Positions 34,227 to 43,111 of a stretch of 64,000 nt of DNA are shown here, piece by piece (positions within the stretch are counted from its first letter, which is position 1; each line of letters begins with the position of its first letter). This DNA is from JAGVSR01 sp963825555. Its GTDB lineage: Bacteria; Pseudomonadota; Alphaproteobacteria; Rhizobiales; Hyphomicrobiaceae. The translations under genes were made by a program, and so were the position numbers. The stretch spans positions 62,001 through 126,000 of the forward strand of contig CAWGTZ010000024.1 in NCBI GenBank assembly GCA_963825555.1, read 5' to 3'. The notes beneath the pieces are model-generated. The model searched no databases and was not told where the DNA came from. It saw nothing but the letters and a program-made list of their open reading frames with translations.

Positions 34227-35114
34227 TCAAAGGAGCGGCGGGGTCTCGGCCTGGGCCTCGAGGCTGGCAAGGAAGGCGGCGGCGCAAGCCAGATCGGCCA
34301 GCGACCCTGGATTGGCGCCGCGCTCTTTCAGCTCCGCATCGAAGCCCAGAAGTCTCTGCCTGTTCTCCGGCAGACCGATCGACCCGGGCGCCTTCAGGTC
34401 CAGTTGGGTGAGAACGTCGGCAGCACGCTGCATCACCCAGTGGGCAAGCTCGGGCCCGTGCTTGCGGGCGATGTGGGTATCAGGGCGCGATGCCAGTTCT
34501 CGAATGAAGAGGACGGCAAGCGCCTGATCGGGCGCGGCGCCGCGCCGGAGGGTCTCCTCATAGGTCTCGGCGAGTGCGAAAAGGCCAGCAAAACCAGAGG
34601 CATATTCTAGTGCGATCATGTCGCGTGCGGCGGCTGCCTGCATCGCATCGCGCAGCGTCCAGTTCGCGGGCGGTCCTTGACGCACGTCCGCATCGGGCCT
34701 CTCGCCGAGGCCCGCAGGGTTGGCGCGGATAATGGCTTTGTAGACTTCGCGCGCATCGTCATGGTCGAGTGCCGCCAGTATGCCAGCCACGCGCTCCCGC
34801 ATTGTTTCGCCCGTCCCCTGGTGGCCCGCAGCGGCGGCCAGCGGGGCTGAGAGCAGAACGATGCCGAGGTTCGTATTAGTGGCAACGGCGTCGAACGTTG
34901 CCTCGACCGCGCGGCGGATGCGCGTGCCAACGGGAAGAGCCGGATCGGCGATGTAGGTCGCGGAGACATCGGCGCTGCGGTCGAAATCCGCAACCGTCAT
35001 GCCGTGGCCCTCGGCGAACACGTGCACATTGCCGGGCTTCAGGGTGCGCACCTCCAGCCGGCAGGCCGCAATGTAGGCCTCGGTGATCGCCTTGCTCGAT
35101 AGCGGAAGGGTCAT
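34227..35114 (-). CDS. CitG/MdcB-like triphosphoribosyl-dephospho-CoA synthase family protein of the H4MPT operon
   Basis: 295 residues from ATG 35114, overlapping the previous gene by 4 nt. It has the family's all-helical features: LEVRTLKPGNVHVF, RIRRAVEATFDAVATNTNLGIVLLSAPLA, and the C-terminal ERGANPGSLADLACAAAFL. Classical members make the citrate-lyase prosthetic-group precursor from ATP and dephospho-CoA, but no citrate or malonate lyase is here. A homologue is a standard part of H4MPT clusters, where it is required for or associated with cofactor synthesis; its exact reaction is not established from this sequence. Confidence 0.85.
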   Translation of the reverse strand: MTLPLSSKAITEAYIAACRLEVRTLKPGNVHVFAEGHGMTVADFDRSADVSATYIADPALPVGTRIRRAVEATFDAVATNTNLGIVLLSAPLAAAAGHQGTGETMRERVAGILAALDHDDAREVYKAIIRANPAGLGERPDADVRQGPPANWTLRDAMQAAAARDMIALEYASGFAGLFALAETYEETLRRGAAPDQALAVLFIRELASRPDTHIARKHGPELAHWVMQRAADVLTQLDLKAPGSIGLPENRQRLLGFDAELKERGANPGSLADLACAAAFLASLEAQAETPPLL

Positions 35115-36055
35115 GTGCGGGCGGGCTCGCAAACCGCGGCTAGGAAATCCTCCGCCAGGGTCCAGGCGATGTTCACGTCGGTGACGCTCTGCAAGCCCTT
35201 CCAGGCGGGATTGGAATTGATCTCAAGTACCATCAGTTGGCCCATCTCGTCGCGGATGAGGTCGACGCCCGCATAGTCCGCGCCGATGGCAGACGCCGCG
35301 TTGAGTGCGAGCTGAATCATCTCCTCGTCGGCTTCCACGAGCGATGGCTCCGCGCCCTGATGCACATTGGTAATCCAAGTGCGGCCGACGCGGGCCATGG
35401 CGGCGAGGACCCGGCCGCGCGAGATGAAGAGCCGCCAGTCTTCGAAGCGCGTGTCGGCCGGGCCTCGCAGATAGCGCTGGACGTAATAGACATCACCGAC
35501 TTCCCCGGCCTCGGGCAGGGCATCGAGGCTGTCGACGCGCCGCACGCCGTTGCCCTGGCTGCCGAACAGAGGCTTCACGACTACGGGCCGCCCCTGGTCC
35601 TTCGCGAATTGGCGCGCGGCCTCAACTCCCTCTGCCGCACGGGTGCACGGAACCGGCAACCCTGCCTTCTGAAAAAAGAACGTTGCCGTCGATTTGTCGA
35701 CGCAGCGCTCGATGACGCGCGCGTCGTTCCACACGCGCACGCCGCTTTCGCGCAGCGCATGGAGAATGCCGAGCCGCAGTGTGATCTGTTCGAGGCTGCC
35801 GGTCGAGACGGAGCGCACAAAGGCGCCATCAGGCAGTTGGCCTTCAAACCCCGGGATATCGATGCCCGACGGCAGGCGCGTATCGAACGCGCAGAACTTG
35901 AGACACGTGGTGACCACTTCGGCACCTCTGGCCTGCAGGGCCTCTCGCAGTCGCCGCGCGTGCCAGTCCCCGCCGCCATCCTCCACGAATAGAACGATGC
36001 GCGGGCTCGGCTTGCCGGGCGCGTGGGCCGTGATGGAAAAGGTCGGATCGGTCAT
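35111..36055 (-). CDS. RimK-like ATP-grasp ligase of the H4MPT operon
   Basis: 314 residues. ATP-grasp signatures: PVVVKPLFGSQGNGVRRVD (glycine-rich loop), DVYYVQRYLRG, and VMVLEINSNPAWKGLQ-like metal-binding end (LMVLEINSNPAWKG). The RimK branch adds amino acids such as glutamate to acceptors; in archaea MptN and CofF, which extend methanopterin and F420 tails, belong to it. By context it probably acts on the H4MPT (or methanofuran) side chain. It sits between mch and the CitG-like gene. Confidence 0.85.
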   Translation of the reverse strand: MTDPTFSITAHAPGKPSPRIVLFVEDGGGDWHARRLREALQARGAEVVTTCLKFCAFDTRLPSGIDIPGFEGQLPDGAFVRSVSTGSLEQITLRLGILHALRESGVRVWNDARVIERCVDKSTATFFFQKAGLPVPCTRAAEGVEAARQFAKDQGRPVVVKPLFGSQGNGVRRVDSLDALPEAGEVGDVYYVQRYLRGPADTRFEDWRLFISRGRVLAAMARVGRTWITNVHQGAEPSLVEADEEMIQLALNAASAIGADYAGVDLIRDEMGQLMVLEINSNPAWKGLQSVTDVNIAWTLAEDFLAAVCEPART

Positions 36056-36110
36056 ACGGGGGCTCCGTCTCCCCGTCGCCAGAACGGCGAAGGGGAGAGG
36101 TGAAGAAAGC

Positions 36111-37082
36111 TCAACGGAAGCTGGCGTCGACGATCTGGGGAGCGAGCTTGCCGGCTTGGAAAGATGTCCCGGTGTCGAGGTTGGAGACTGTCACCAGGGC
36201 AGGGCTGAAGAGCATTGCGTCGATCTTGTAGAAGTCGCCGCCGACCTCGGCGAACGTCTCGGCGAAGGGCTTGCCGTAAGACGTCGAGGTATTGGAGGGC
36301 AGCGCATCGGCCAGCTTTTTGGCTTCCTCGTCCGAGCCCTTCACGAAGAGCTGGATACGTCCACCGTAGATGATGGCATCGTTGGTTCGGCCCATGGCCT
36401 TGATGAAATCGGGGATCGGTGGGGCAATCGGAGCAACACCGTAACCATCGACGATGTTTTCCAGCGGGAAATGCAAGGCATGCGCCTTGTGAAGTGAAAC
36501 CTCCAGGACCCGTGCGGCGATCTGGATCGTCCCGGCGAGGCTGCCGGTGGGTGCGTAAAGGATCGTCAGATCCTTCGTGGCAATGCCGCATGCGGAGGCG
36601 ACGTTGGCGGCAACGGATGATGGCGGTGCCTTGTCGCCTTCGATGACGAGGGCGCCCGTGCCGTGGTGATCGACATAGCCGAGCTCCTTATAGAGCTCCT
36701 CCACCCGCGAAAGGGCGCGTGCGGGACCCGAGCCGAGCGCGAAGAATCCACTGGAGTCCTCGGTGATGGTCCAGCCCGCATATTGGCTGCCGAGGCATGC
36801 GATGACCGGATTCGACGAGTGCACTACAACGCCGAGGGGCCAGCCGTCCAGGCCGGAGGCCGACGTGATCTGGACGGTGCCGAGACCTCCCATGCAGACC
36901 TCGCCCAGAAGGCGGCCCGCTTCCAGTCCGCCGGGAACGTTGGAGCCGAGGTCGATGAGGCGCTCGCCATTTTCGCCCGTCGAGACCGCGCAGCGCAGTG
37001 CCGCGGCATTGGTGGCGATCGTCTCGACGATCGCGGCGGCGCGGGCGTTGACGCTTGGCGCCTGATTGAACGTGTGCATCAT
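36111..37082 (-). CDS. mch: Methenyl-H4MPT cyclohydrolase
   Basis: 323 residues. It hydrolyses methenyl-H4MPT to formyl-H4MPT, the step after MtdB in formaldehyde oxidation. Highly conserved stretches are present, including ITSASGLDGWPLGVVVHSSN, PVIACLGSQYAGW and ALVIEGDKAPP (with SSVAANVASACGI after it), and the length equals that of known bacterial Mch. The start codon overlaps the stop of the ATP-grasp gene before it by 4 nt. Confidence 0.97.
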   Translation of the reverse strand: MMHTFNQAPSVNARAAAIVETIATNAAALRCAVSTGENGERLIDLGSNVPGGLEAGRLLGEVCMGGLGTVQITSASGLDGWPLGVVVHSSNPVIACLGSQYAGWTITEDSSGFFALGSGPARALSRVEELYKELGYVDHHGTGALVIEGDKAPPSSVAANVASACGIATKDLTILYAPTGSLAGTIQIAARVLEVSLHKAHALHFPLENIVDGYGVAPIAPPIPDFIKAMGRTNDAIIYGGRIQLFVKGSDEEAKKLADALPSNTSTSYGKPFAETFAEVGGDFYKIDAMLFSPALVTVSNLDTGTSFQAGKLAPQIVDASFR

Positions 37083-38296
37083 CGGTGCGTTTCCTTCTCG
37101 TTGGGACCTTCATACAGCAGATGCGAGAGAGCGCCCAAGCGCTCCTGGCAGAGTCTTTCGGCCTCGGGCTCGGTTAACGCCGCAGCTTTGACGGTGGCGA
37201 GCGGCTGCCCGCGGGCCACAACCGTGCCGGGCGGGGGCCGGTCTGCGGTCCACTCAGGCCAGGCCACGGGCGGCACAACGATCGGTCCGCGGTCGGCATA
37301 GAGATAGGCTGCGGCTGCGGCGCGGGGCGGCGACCAGCGGCCCTTGAGGATCTCGGCCGGGTTGTCGCCCTGGACGGCTGCCAAGTGAGCCGCGAACAGG
37401 CTGCCCGTGGCGTCATCAAGGATGTCGAGCGTGGCGCCCGGACGTGGATTGACCTCCAGAAGCAGCGGATCGCCTTCGTGAACGACGAAGTCGAGGGATA
37501 GAAGACCAACCAGCCCGAATTCGGCGATAACGGCGAGCCCGGTATCGAGAAGACGCGCTTCCAGTTCCGCATCGATGCGCACGCCGCTCACGGCCCCGCC
37601 ATATCGATACGGTCGGCGCTTGCGCGGCGAGGACCACTGGCGGCTCACTGCGAAGGCCGTGCCGCGGGAGCTGGCAATGGCCAGAACGGAGATGGCCGCC
37701 CCGTTCTCCTCGCGCTGGAAGTAGCGGCGCGGGTCCGGCTCGACGATCGCGGGGCAGCGATGGATGTGCAGACCGCCGCTGCCGCCGATGCGCTTCATCA
37801 ACCAGCCGTCGGGTGCCTCGGGCGGCGTGATGCGGGTTTCGGGATGGCGAATGCCCAAGCGGGCAAGCATTCCGAAAAAGTCCGTCGGATCCTTGGCGCG
37901 CCGGATGGTCTCCGCGCTGTTGCCAAGGAGTGGATAGTGCTCCGCGAGGGCCGCCACGAGGCGCGGGTTGCACTCGAAGCCGGCACCCAGCACCAGCCCG
38001 ACAGGGTGGGAAGGCGCTGCGGCCGCAAGGCTGTCGAGCGCCGCGAGGAGGGGGCGCTTCGTGAACCCGACCTGAACCCGCGCGGGCAGGCAGCGGATGT
38101 CATGTGCCGCGGCCCGCGTGTCTTCGTCGCCAAAGCAATCGACGACGAGGGGACGCAAGCCTGCTCGCCGTGCCGACTGCGCAAGCGCACGTCCGGAGAA
38201 GGCGGCAATCAGCACGCATTCTCCATCGGGTGCATGGCTCTGGCTATCGGCGGACATGGCAGCTAAACGCGCGCTCGAATGTGGGAGGGCTTTCAT
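37079..38296 (-). CDS. ATP-grasp protein of the H4MPT operon (carboligase-like)
   Basis: 405 residues. An N-terminal Rossmann-like part (VLIAAFSGRALAQSARRAGLRPLVVDCFG) and an ATP-grasp core (DGWLMKRIGGSGGLHI, LLSLDFVVHEGDPLLLEVNPRPGATLDIL) are followed by a short C-terminal part with PPPGTVVARGQPLATVKA, like a biotin/lipoyl hammerhead edge. It belongs to the predicted carboligases that accompany mtdB and mch in methylotrophs and have archaeal relatives. A ligase step in H4MPT or methanofuran assembly is inferred. An alternative start is ATG 38257. Confidence 0.8.
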   Translation of the reverse strand: MKALPHSSARLAAMSADSQSHAPDGECVLIAAFSGRALAQSARRAGLRPLVVDCFGDEDTRAAAHDIRCLPARVQVGFTKRPLLAALDSLAAAAPSHPVGLVLGAGFECNPRLVAALAEHYPLLGNSAETIRRAKDPTDFFGMLARLGIRHPETRITPPEAPDGWLMKRIGGSGGLHIHRCPAIVEPDPRRYFQREENGAAISVLAIASSRGTAFAVSRQWSSPRKRRPYRYGGAVSGVRIDAELEARLLDTGLAVIAEFGLVGLLSLDFVVHEGDPLLLEVNPRPGATLDILDDATGSLFAAHLAAVQGDNPAEILKGRWSPPRAAAAAYLYADRGPIVVPPVAWPEWTADRPPPGTVVARGQPLATVKAAALTEPEAERLCQERLGALSHLLYEGPNEKETHR

Positions 38297-38364
38297 GCGA
38301 GCGCCCCCGGAGCCCTGTTCAGGCCGCGGGGGCGCGTCGCGAACGAAGCCTTACGAACCCCGTA

Positions 38365-39270
38365 TTAGACGAGGCCGGTCAGCTGTTTGGCCATCGCGTA
38401 GGCGTGGCGGAAGTCGAGAGCCAGCGGCTTGTCGGATTCCAGCATCTGCTTGAACAGGCCTGACTCGGTCTTGTATTTGATGTCGCCGATTGCGAGGGGG
38501 CCCACACCCAGCACGGAACTGCCGGCAAGCGGAGCGCCGTTCATGAAGAGCTCCATGCCTTCCACGCCCGGAGGCGGCACGGCGTTGACGTCGGCAATGA
38601 CAACGAGGTTCTTCGCGATCTCCATATGCTCCTTGGAGACGACCTGCACGCCGGCAGCCGCGGCGGCGAAGATCACCTCGGCATTGGCGATCACGTCCCG
38701 CTTCTGCTCGATCGTCTCACCGTTCACGGGCTCCAGGTCGACGCCGAAGCGCTCCTTCGACACGGCAGCGCTCTTGATGACGCGGTCGACGCCCCGGTGA
38801 GCGACGAGCTGCACGTCGGCTCCTTCGAGCGCGGCAATTATGGAGGAGGCGAACCCGACGACGCCGGTCGCGCCGAATACGGCCACCTTCACGCCCTTCC
38901 AGGAGCGGCCGAACTTGAATTTCAGAACGCGTTCGACGCAAGCGACCATGGCGGCTGCCGTCGTGAAGGAGCCGGCGGGGTCAGCGAAAACGGAGCATTC
39001 GAACGGGGGAACCATCGCCTTCTTGGCCGCGTCGATCATGTCGAGGGCCATGATGGCGTCCTTGCCGCCCATGAAGAAGCCGGTGCGCACGCCGTAGTTC
39101 GGGGGACGGGAGAAAATTGCGTCCTGAATGAGTGGCGTAACGTCCGAGACCTCGACTTGCGTATAGGGAACGATCACCTTGTACCCCGCATCCGCAGCCA
39201 TGTTCACATCGAAGGGGCTCACGTGCTTGCGTGGATCCAGCATGTGCAGAATGGGGGTCGCTTCGCTCAT
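38365..39270 (-). CDS. mtdB: NAD(P)-dependent methylene-H4MPT dehydrogenase
   Basis: 301 residues. It oxidises methylene-H4MPT to methenyl-H4MPT. Signatures: ILHMLDPRKHVSPFDVNMA at the N-terminus, the RTGFFMGGKDA substrate-side region, and the dinucleotide fold VAVFGATGVVGFASSIIAALEG. MtdB accepts NAD or NADP, unlike NADP-only MtdA, and the context (with mch and the RFAP synthase homologue) fits MtdB. Stands 68 bp before the ATP-grasp gene in the same operon. Confidence 0.96.
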   Translation of the reverse strand: MSEATPILHMLDPRKHVSPFDVNMAADAGYKVIVPYTQVEVSDVTPLIQDAIFSRPPNYGVRTGFFMGGKDAIMALDMIDAAKKAMVPPFECSVFADPAGSFTTAAAMVACVERVLKFKFGRSWKGVKVAVFGATGVVGFASSIIAALEGADVQLVAHRGVDRVIKSAAVSKERFGVDLEPVNGETIEQKRDVIANAEVIFAAAAAGVQVVSKEHMEIAKNLVVIADVNAVPPPGVEGMELFMNGAPLAGSSVLGVGPLAIGDIKYKTESGLFKQMLESDKPLALDFRHAYAMAKQLTGLV

Positions 39271-39320
39271 TTTTTGTCTCCAAGGTGGTCTTTGGGGTTC
39301 GTTTCTGGACGTGGCGGGTT

Positions 39321-40271
39321 TCAGGCGGGGCCGAGAATGGCTCCGGTGTTGCGACCCTGCACAATTTTCAGTTCGAGGCCTTCCGCTTTAGCCTCTTCGA
39401 CTAAAGAAGAATAGAGGCGGTCCGCCGCAGCCACGTTCGAAACAAAGACAAATCCGGTGGGACCCCACGAACTCTGCCCCACGCCGGTGGCCCCCGCATC
39501 CCTGAGCCGTGCGACGATGCGGCCGACGGCGGGGTTGGACCAGGGCGCGCCTCCCTGAGCGGCGGCGAAATGTGCCCCGACGATGCTCTGGATCTCGCTC
39601 AGCGCCTCGCCGAATGCCTCCAGATCGTGTTCGACAACGCCGGGAAGGAGACGCATGAGCGTCAGGCGGCAGAGATGACCGGCGAGGCTTTCGGGGAACT
39701 CCGGAAGGGCCTGGAACGCGGCGGTTTCCTTCTCGCCGTGCACGCCGGCCTCGCGGGGATCGAGCACCAGAATGGCCCGCCACTCTTCTGGAAAATCGAG
39801 CCGGACGACGGTGGGAGGGGGGTGGCTGGACGTTCCGCGGCCCCCGTCGACGATAAAGCCGCCATGCTCGAAGGCGGTGATCCCGATGGCCGAGCGGGCG
39901 CCCCGTTCTACGACTTCGCCGAGTAAGTGAGCCGAGGCGCTGTGACCAGCGAGTTTCAGGATCGCAGCGCCGATTGCGAGCGCCAGCTGAGTGCCGGAAC
40001 CCAGGCCCGCATGGGCCGGAATGGCTTCTTCCACCGCAACGGCGAAGGCGCGATCGGGAGCGTAAAGACCGGAGAAGCGGCGTGCGGCTTTTTCTGCGCG
40101 GGCCGCTTCGGTGCCCGTGGCCGTAAACGTCTCCGCCTCCCGCACGACGAGCCGGGTGGCGGGCGTATCGACCGCCAGCCCGATCGAGCCGTACTTGCGT
40201 CCCAGCGACCCGTTGAGGTCAACAAACCCCAGGTGCAGGCGGGCAGGTGCGCTGACGTGGATGGCCCGCAT
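39321..40271 (-). CDS. Beta-ribofuranosylaminobenzene 5'-phosphate synthase family protein (GHMP kinase fold)
   Basis: 316 residues. The N-terminus VSAPARLHLGFVDLNGSLGR and the glycine-rich IPAHAGLGSGTQLALAIG loop mark the GHMP superfamily; the overall match is to RFAP synthase, which condenses p-aminobenzoate-type acceptors with PRPP, the first committed step to H4MPT. QSSWGPTGFVFV near the C-terminus is also typical. It heads the minus-strand H4MPT operon and is divergent from the pterin dehydratase gene. Confidence 0.9.
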   Translation of the reverse strand: MRAIHVSAPARLHLGFVDLNGSLGRKYGSIGLAVDTPATRLVVREAETFTATGTEAARAEKAARRFSGLYAPDRAFAVAVEEAIPAHAGLGSGTQLALAIGAAILKLAGHSASAHLLGEVVERGARSAIGITAFEHGGFIVDGGRGTSSHPPPTVVRLDFPEEWRAILVLDPREAGVHGEKETAAFQALPEFPESLAGHLCRLTLMRLLPGVVEHDLEAFGEALSEIQSIVGAHFAAAQGGAPWSNPAVGRIVARLRDAGATGVGQSSWGPTGFVFVSNVAAADRLYSSLVEEAKAEGLELKIVQGRNTGAILGPA

Positions 40272-40407
40272 CGGTCCCTATGCTGTTGTCGTTGATGTTG
40301 AAGCCAAATCCTCGGCCTACAGCGTGTTCGGCGATTGAAGCAGCCCCCCAGTCGATCTACGTTGCACCCGGAAAAGTCAATCCCTCGAGGTCAGTGGAGT
40401 TCATGAA

Positions 40408-40785
40408 ATGACGGCAACGCGCGAAAAGGCCATGCCCGAAGCCGAGGTGGAGGCCTGGCTAAAGTCGAACCTGCCGACGTGGCGCCTGGAGGACGGCTGG
40501 ATTCGTCGGACCTACAAGACGAACAGCTGGAAAGGCACTCTGATGGTGGTCAACACGGTCGGCCACTTGTCCGAGGCCGCCTGGCACCACCCCGATATCA
40601 CTTTGTCCTATGCCTGGGTGGAGGTTCGTCTGATGACCCATTCCGCAAAGGGCATCACCGACAAGGATCTGGCGCTAGCCAAGAAGATCGAGGAGGTCGT
40701 CCAGTGGCAACCAGCCAACGAGACCGACAATACGCTCGAAGGCACGCCCTCCGATCCGCGTTTCGCTTACATCAAGTATGATTGA
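40408..40785 (+). CDS. Pterin-4a-carbinolamine dehydratase (PCD/DCoH family)
   Basis: 125 residues. The family core is clear: TWRLEDGWIRRTY, HLSEAAWHHPDITLSYAWVEVRLMTHSAKGITDKDLALAKKIE split around the paired His (WHHPD) that forms the pterin site. Canonical members recycle the pterin of phenylalanine hydroxylase, but no hydroxylase gene is near; beside H4MPT genes a role on a methanopterin precursor is more likely. Its end overlaps folK by 8 nt. Confidence 0.88.
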   Translation: MTATREKAMPEAEVEAWLKSNLPTWRLEDGWIRRTYKTNSWKGTLMVVNTVGHLSEAAWHHPDITLSYAWVEVRLMTHSAKGITDKDLALAKKIEEVVQWQPANETDNTLEGTPSDPRFAYIKYD

Positions 40786-41287
40786 GGCGGTGCCTCCGCC
40801 CGATTACGACGCACTGATCGGGATTGGTTCGAACGTCGGTGAGAAGGCTCGCAATATCGAGCGTGCGCTGGATTTGCTGTCTGCGGATGGTGCCGTGCGC
40901 CTCGTCCGCCGATCGGGGCTCTACCGTTCTGCCCCTTGGGGCATTCTCGATCAGGACTGGTTCGTGAATGCGGCTGCCGCCGTCGCGACCGATCTTGATG
41001 CGCATGCGCTTCTGCGCCGCTGCCTCGCCGTCGAAGACAAGATGGGACGCGTGCGAAGCCAGAAATGGGGGCCGCGTCTGGTGGACGTCGACATCTTGAC
41101 CTATCGGGGAACGACGATCGACACACCCGATCTCAAGGTTCCACATCCCTTCATCGAGCAGCGCAGTTTCGTGCTGGTACCGCTGGAGGAGATCGCACCG
41201 GGCGAGATCGTCCGAGGTAGGAACATTCGAACCCTCGTCAGGGAGAGCGACGTCAGCGATTGCGTGCGACTCGAGCCGGATACCTAA
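40778..41287 (+). CDS. folK: Hydroxymethyldihydropterin pyrophosphokinase
   Basis: 169 residues. It transfers pyrophosphate from ATP to 6-hydroxymethyl-7,8-dihydropterin, giving the activated pterin used for folate and, in principle, for methanopterin. Motifs: IGIGSNVGEKARNIERAL, GLYRSAPWGILDQDWFVNAAAAV, and the ATP/pterin-binding KWGPRLVDVDILTY with catalytic Asp residues. Its ATG lies inside the 3' end of the pterin dehydratase gene, so the two are coupled. Confidence 0.93.
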   Translation: MIEAVPPPDYDALIGIGSNVGEKARNIERALDLLSADGAVRLVRRSGLYRSAPWGILDQDWFVNAAAAVATDLDAHALLRRCLAVEDKMGRVRSQKWGPRLVDVDILTYRGTTIDTPDLKVPHPFIEQRSFVLVPLEEIAPGEIVRGRNIRTLVRESDVSDCVRLEPDT

Positions 41288-41291
41288 AGCG

Positions 41292-41329
41292 GCAAAAAAG
41301 AACCGCCGCCGGATATGCCCGGCGGCGGT
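41292..41329 (-). terminator. Terminator of the cytochrome c gene
   Basis: A perfect 11-bp stem (41302-41312 with 41319-41329) is followed on the minus strand by TTCTTTTTT. It lies 25 bp past the cytochrome stop and may also limit read-through from folK. Confidence 0.88.
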
Positions 41330-41354
41330 GCTCAAACCTTGAAGGTTCAGACGC

Positions 41355-41732
41355 TTACTGCGCGCACTCGGTCTTGAGGTAGGCGAGCAGGTTGGCGCGA
41401 TCAGTCTCATCCTTCACGCCGGCCGGAAAGATCATCTTGTTACCCGGAATGACCTTGTCGTCAGCCTGGAACCAGGCGAGGAGCTTTTCGTCATCCCAGG
41501 TGATGCCCGACTTCTTCACGGCGTCCGAGTAGCCCTTGTAGTCCTCGACCGAGCCCGCGGCACGACCGACGACGCACGTCAGTTTCGGACCGAGCGCGTT
41601 TTTGGCTTCCGGGCCGACCTGGTGGCAAGCGGAGCACTTCTTGAATACGGCCTTGCCGGCTTCGGCATCCTGGGCCGAGGCGGCGAACGGAGCGGCCAGC
41701 ACGAGACCGGCAGCAATTACCCACTTCATCAT
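41355..41732 (-). CDS. Small periplasmic class I cytochrome c
   Basis: 125 residues from ATG 41732 behind GGGAGG. A signal peptide (VIAAGLVLAAPFAASA-Q) is followed by a CSACH heme site (FKKCSACHQVGPEA) and a C-terminal Met ligand region (GNKMIFPAGVKD), as in cytochrome c2/c550. It could carry electrons from the bc1 complex to an oxidase, or accept them from the pathway of PQQ-dependent methanol dehydrogenase; its position beside the pqq genes is suggestive only. Confidence 0.92.
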   Translation of the reverse strand: MMKWVIAAGLVLAAPFAASAQDAEAGKAVFKKCSACHQVGPEAKNALGPKLTCVVGRAAGSVEDYKGYSDAVKKSGITWDDEKLLAWFQADDKVIPGNKMIFPAGVKDETDRANLLAYLKTECAQ

Positions 41733-41936
41733 CAGCAACTTCCTCCCGAAGGTGACACAGGTCCTTCTTGCCTGTGGAGCCACTTTTGCGACTTTAGCGT
41801 CTACGGTGCCAAAGTCCACCTGAACCCCGGGTGAACAGGCCCCGGAACCCGGTCAAACATCTCTTCCCCGGGGGGAGGATGTTTGAACCGGCGGGACTAT
41901 TACACCTTGAAGAGGCTGTCGGCCAGAGGGGAAAAC

Positions 41937-43097
41937 CTATTGGCCGCCCACAGTTACCTTGGCCCCGCCCACGCGGCGGTAAATGAAATCCGGGGGCGTG
42001 GTATGGCTCTCGACCTCTGCAACCTTGGCCCATTCCTCATGCATCGGCGAAAGGGAGCAGGCCGGATCCGTGTTGGCGGCATCGCCGGTAAGCGCGAAGG
42101 CCTGGCAACGGCAACCGCCGAAGTCAACTTCCTTGCGGGGGCAGGAGCGGCAGGGCTCTTTCATCCAGTCGGTGCCGCGGTACTTGTTGAAGGCGTCTCC
42201 GTTCAACCAGATGTCGGCCAGCTTGCGGGTCTTCACGTTGTCGAATTCCAGATGCGTGATTGACTCGGCCGCATGGCAAGGCAACACGCGCCCCGATGGC
42301 GTGACGTTCAGAATGCCGCGCGCCCAGCCACCCATGCAGGGCTTGGGATACTTCGCGTAGTAGTCCGGCACGACCATGTCGATGACGATGATGCCCTTGT
42401 ACTTTTCACGCGCCTCCTCGACCTGCTTTGCAGCAGTCATGAACGATTCACGGGTGGGCATCAGCGACGCGCGATTGACGAGCGCCCAGGCGTAATACTG
42501 GACGTGGGCGATCTCGATCCGGCCCGCGCCACATTCGACGGCGAACTCGATCATGCGGGGTACATTGTGGATGTTCTGGCGGTGAATGGGCGCGTTGATG
42601 GTGAGCGCCATGCCTGTCTCTTTGACCCACTTGGCCACTTCGATCTTCTTCGCCAGCCCGCCTTTGTAGTTGGCGATGCGGTCGGCGTTTTCCGGATCGA
42701 CATCCTGGATGGAGAGCTGCACGTGATCGAGACCGAGCTCGGCGAACTTCAACATGCGATCGCGGTTGAGGGTCACGCCGGCCGTTATGAGGTTCGTGTA
42801 AAGGCCGGATTCGGCCGCAACCTGAAGGATTTCTTCCAGGTCCTTGCGGGCCGTGGGCTCGCCACCCGACAGGTGCACCTGCAGGATGCCGAGTTCGGCG
42901 GCCTGACGCATGACGTCCTGCCACTCGGCCGTGGTGAGCTCGGTGTTGGCGCGCTCCAGCTCCGTCGGGTTGGAGCAGTAGGGACATTGGAGAGGGCAGC
43001 GATGCGTCAGCTCGCACAGCATGCCCACCGGTGCGCGGGCGCAGGACGGGTTGACCGCTTCACCGGCGTTTGTCTCGACGGGGGTTACCTCGTTCAT
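41937..43097 (-). CDS. pqqE: PQQ biosynthesis radical SAM enzyme
   Basis: 386 residues from ATG 43097. It makes the carbon-carbon crosslink between Glu and Tyr of PqqA. The radical-SAM cluster is CPLQCPYC (CxxxCxxC) near residue 31, with the SAM-binding LSGGEPTARKD after it; the C-terminal SPASM region holds the auxiliary-cluster cysteines (CMGGW, CHAAE, CRSCPRKEVDFGGCRC). It needs PqqD as peptide chaperone, encoded 14 bp upstream. The open frame extends further upstream but overlaps pqqD. Confidence 0.97.
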   Translation of the reverse strand: MNEVTPVETNAGEAVNPSCARAPVGMLCELTHRCPLQCPYCSNPTELERANTELTTAEWQDVMRQAAELGILQVHLSGGEPTARKDLEEILQVAAESGLYTNLITAGVTLNRDRMLKFAELGLDHVQLSIQDVDPENADRIANYKGGLAKKIEVAKWVKETGMALTINAPIHRQNIHNVPRMIEFAVECGAGRIEIAHVQYYAWALVNRASLMPTRESFMTAAKQVEEAREKYKGIIVIDMVVPDYYAKYPKPCMGGWARGILNVTPSGRVLPCHAAESITHLEFDNVKTRKLADIWLNGDAFNKYRGTDWMKEPCRSCPRKEVDFGGCRCQAFALTGDAANTDPACSLSPMHEEWAKVAEVESHTTPPDFIYRRVGGAKVTVGGQ

Positions 43098-43111
43098 GGG
43101 TTGGCGCTCCG

